A stretch of 5,508 nt of DNA from Bacillota bacterium (lineage in GTDB: Bacteria > Bacillota > Dethiobacteria > DTU022). The notes beneath the pieces were generated by a model. It worked only from the letters and a program-made list of their open reading frames with translations, made no database searches and was not told the DNA's origin. Shown here piece by piece: positions 4,710 through 5,508 of the stretch. Positions within the stretch are counted from its first letter, which is position 1. Every line of letters begins with the position of its first letter. The translations under genes and the position numbers were made by a program. The DNA lies in contig JAAZIE010000042.1 in assembly GCA_012510305.1 (NCBI GenBank), forward strand, positions 1 to 5,508, given 5' to 3'.

Positions 4710-5447
4710 TTAGCGATTTTCACCGGTAGAAGCCTTACGCGCCTCTCCGCTTTTACTTTTGAGCAGCTCCGAAACGGTCACCGGACGGTAACCCTCTTTG
4801 CGCATATGGGCCAGTATTTCCGGCAGCGCCTCCGGCAGAGAGGGGGCCCCCACCCGGAAGAGAATAATGGCTCCATGATGCAGCCTATTTTTGATCCGCC
4901 GGTTCAATTCATCGGGGCCGATGAGGTAATCGTAGGATTCGATGGACCAGAGCACTGTCCGGCAGCGCTGCTGCCGGGCTGTTTCCAGAACAATACCGTT
5001 GTACAGGCCTCGGGGCGGCCGGAAAAGAGAGGGGCGGTACTCCAGGGTCTCTTTCGCCGCTGCATTGAAACCCTCCAATTCAGCTTTAATCTCTTTTTGG
5101 GAAAGGTGAAGCAATACCGCGTGGTTGAGGGTGTGGTTTCCGATTTCATGGCCCTGTTTCAGGATTCGCGCCGCCGCCCGGGGGTGTTTTTCCAGCCAGC
5201 TGCCGGTTAAAAAAAAGGATGCCGAAACATCCTCTTCTTTTAAGATTTCCAGCAGCTCGTTCAGGCCTTTGTCGCTCCAGCGGGTTTCAAAAGTCAGCGC
5301 GACCCGGTAAGGCCGGCCCGGCACAAAGTAGATCGGTTCCGGTGAAGCGGACCGCAGCTGCATCAGCGCACTTGTCACCGCCATCGCACCTAAAAGCATG
5401 ATCAGGACAAGAGCTATCTTTTCAACCCGGCGCCAGGACTTGAGCAT
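4710..5447 (-). CDS. Membrane-anchored polysaccharide deacetylase-like protein (NodB fold), degenerate active site
   Basis: A 245-residue protein with a basic start (KSWRRVEK, 3-10), a transmembrane or signal-anchor segment (about 11-29) and a NodB-fold domain (about 47-230), probably facing outside the mother-cell membrane. Canonical parts kept are FFLTGSW (78-84), the metal-type motif H105-TLN-H109 and RPPRG (143-147). Altered parts are TFDD, which reads TFET (52-55; base Asp to Glu54, metal Asp to Thr55); DxxDW, which reads ESYDY (170-174); and the catalytic-acid LxH motif, which reads LFR (196-198; His to Arg). It is a tandem paralogue of the downstream YlxY-like protein, sharing for example RTVLWS, GNH and the closing V-V-ELL pattern, but it lacks the N-terminal module. 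The ATG at 5447 is the only usual start before an in-frame TGA, yet the nearest good ribosome site (GGAGG) is 19 bases upstream, so translation initiation is odd. Substrate unknown; spore peptidoglycan is an inference from context. Confidence 0.85.
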   Translation of the reverse strand: MLKSWRRVEKIALVLIMLLGAMAVTSALMQLRSASPEPIYFVPGRPYRVALTFETRWSDKGLNELLEILKEEDVSASFFLTGSWLEKHPRAAARILKQGHEIGNHTLNHAVLLHLSQKEIKAELEGFNAAAKETLEYRPSLFRPPRGLYNGIVLETARQQRCRTVLWSIESYDYLIGPDELNRRIKNRLHHGAIILFRVGAPSLPEALPEILAHMRKEGYRPVTVSELLKSKSGEARKASTGENR

Positions 5448-5485
5448 TAATTCGTGCCACTTTCACCCTCCACGGAATTTACTAG

Positions 5486-5493
5486 AGTCTATG
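5486..5493 (-). promoter_or_regulatory. Possible sigma-E-like -10 element upstream of the first deacetylase-like gene
   Basis: Minus-strand CATAGACT (5493-5486) matches the sigma-E -10 consensus CATACAMT at seven of eight positions. Initiation about seven bases on would fall near 5479, just before GGAGGGTG (5471-5464). The matching -35 would lie at or beyond the window edge (past 5508), so the promoter cannot be confirmed here. Mother-cell expression would suit the gene set. Confidence 0.35.
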
Positions 5494-5508
5494 CCCGGTC
5501 CTTTGCGC

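Noticed and set aside
4482..5210. A 242-codon open frame on the plus strand across the two deacetylase-like genes
   Set aside because: It spans a gene junction in antisense, has no recognisable domain, and is explained by GC-rich codon bias of the minus-strand genes.
1..5508. RNA genes, insertion sequences, CRISPR arrays, phage genes or a defence system
   Set aside because: The window is almost fully covered by recognised coding regions and short spacers; no inverted-repeat ends, transposase motifs, regularly spaced repeats or tRNA/rRNA-like stretches were seen.

Overview
The window is a compact, co-directional block of eight genes, all on the minus strand, from a GC-rich endospore-forming Firmicute. 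The spore-specific genes show this: both subunits of dipicolinate synthase (dpaA, dpaB), a YlmC/YmxH-type PRC-barrel protein and a YlxY-type polysaccharide deacetylase. Carrying dpaAB rather than depending on EtfA argues against the classical Clostridium cluster I species. With the high GC it suggests a Peptococcaceae/Desulfotomaculum/Moorella-like lineage, but the genus cannot be fixed from this sequence.

In transcription order (right to left) the layout is: a membrane-anchored NodB-fold deacetylase-like protein (5447-4710); a YlxY-like deacetylase homologue (4694-3693); a VanW-domain lipoprotein (3696-2866, overlapping the previous stop as ATGA); dut (2787-2329); ymxH (2312-2073, TTG start); a glycine-zipper general-stress-type protein (1988-1518); a strong intrinsic terminator (1491-1463); a compact dpaA promoter with a perfect sigma-K-type -10 box (1442-1434); dpaA (1408-536); and dpaB (520 to the window edge, truncated). 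Most gaps are 15-20 bases or less. The larger spacers, at 2788-2865, 1989-2072 and 1409-1517, are where regulation can be placed.

The order resembles the Bacillus subtilis segment ylxY - ymxG (M16 peptidase) - ymxH - spoVFA - spoVFB. Here no M16 peptidase is present. A VanW lipoprotein and dUTPase lie between ylxY and ymxH, an extra deacetylase paralogue precedes ylxY, and a stress-type gene with its own terminator separates ymxH from dpaA. The likely division of labour is mother-cell envelope or cortex functions (deacetylase-like pair plus VanW lipoprotein) in an upstream unit and dipicolinate synthesis in a downstream unit with its own late promoter.

Two observations stand out. The YlxY-like protein and the adjacent VanW lipoprotein share the same N-terminal extracytoplasmic module, aligning without gaps over about 65 residues at about 37% identity. 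The two tandem deacetylase-like proteins have lost catalytic residues in different, largely complementary motifs, so neither looks like a normal metal-dependent deacetylase. The window contains no RNA gene, mobile element or CRISPR array that I can support.
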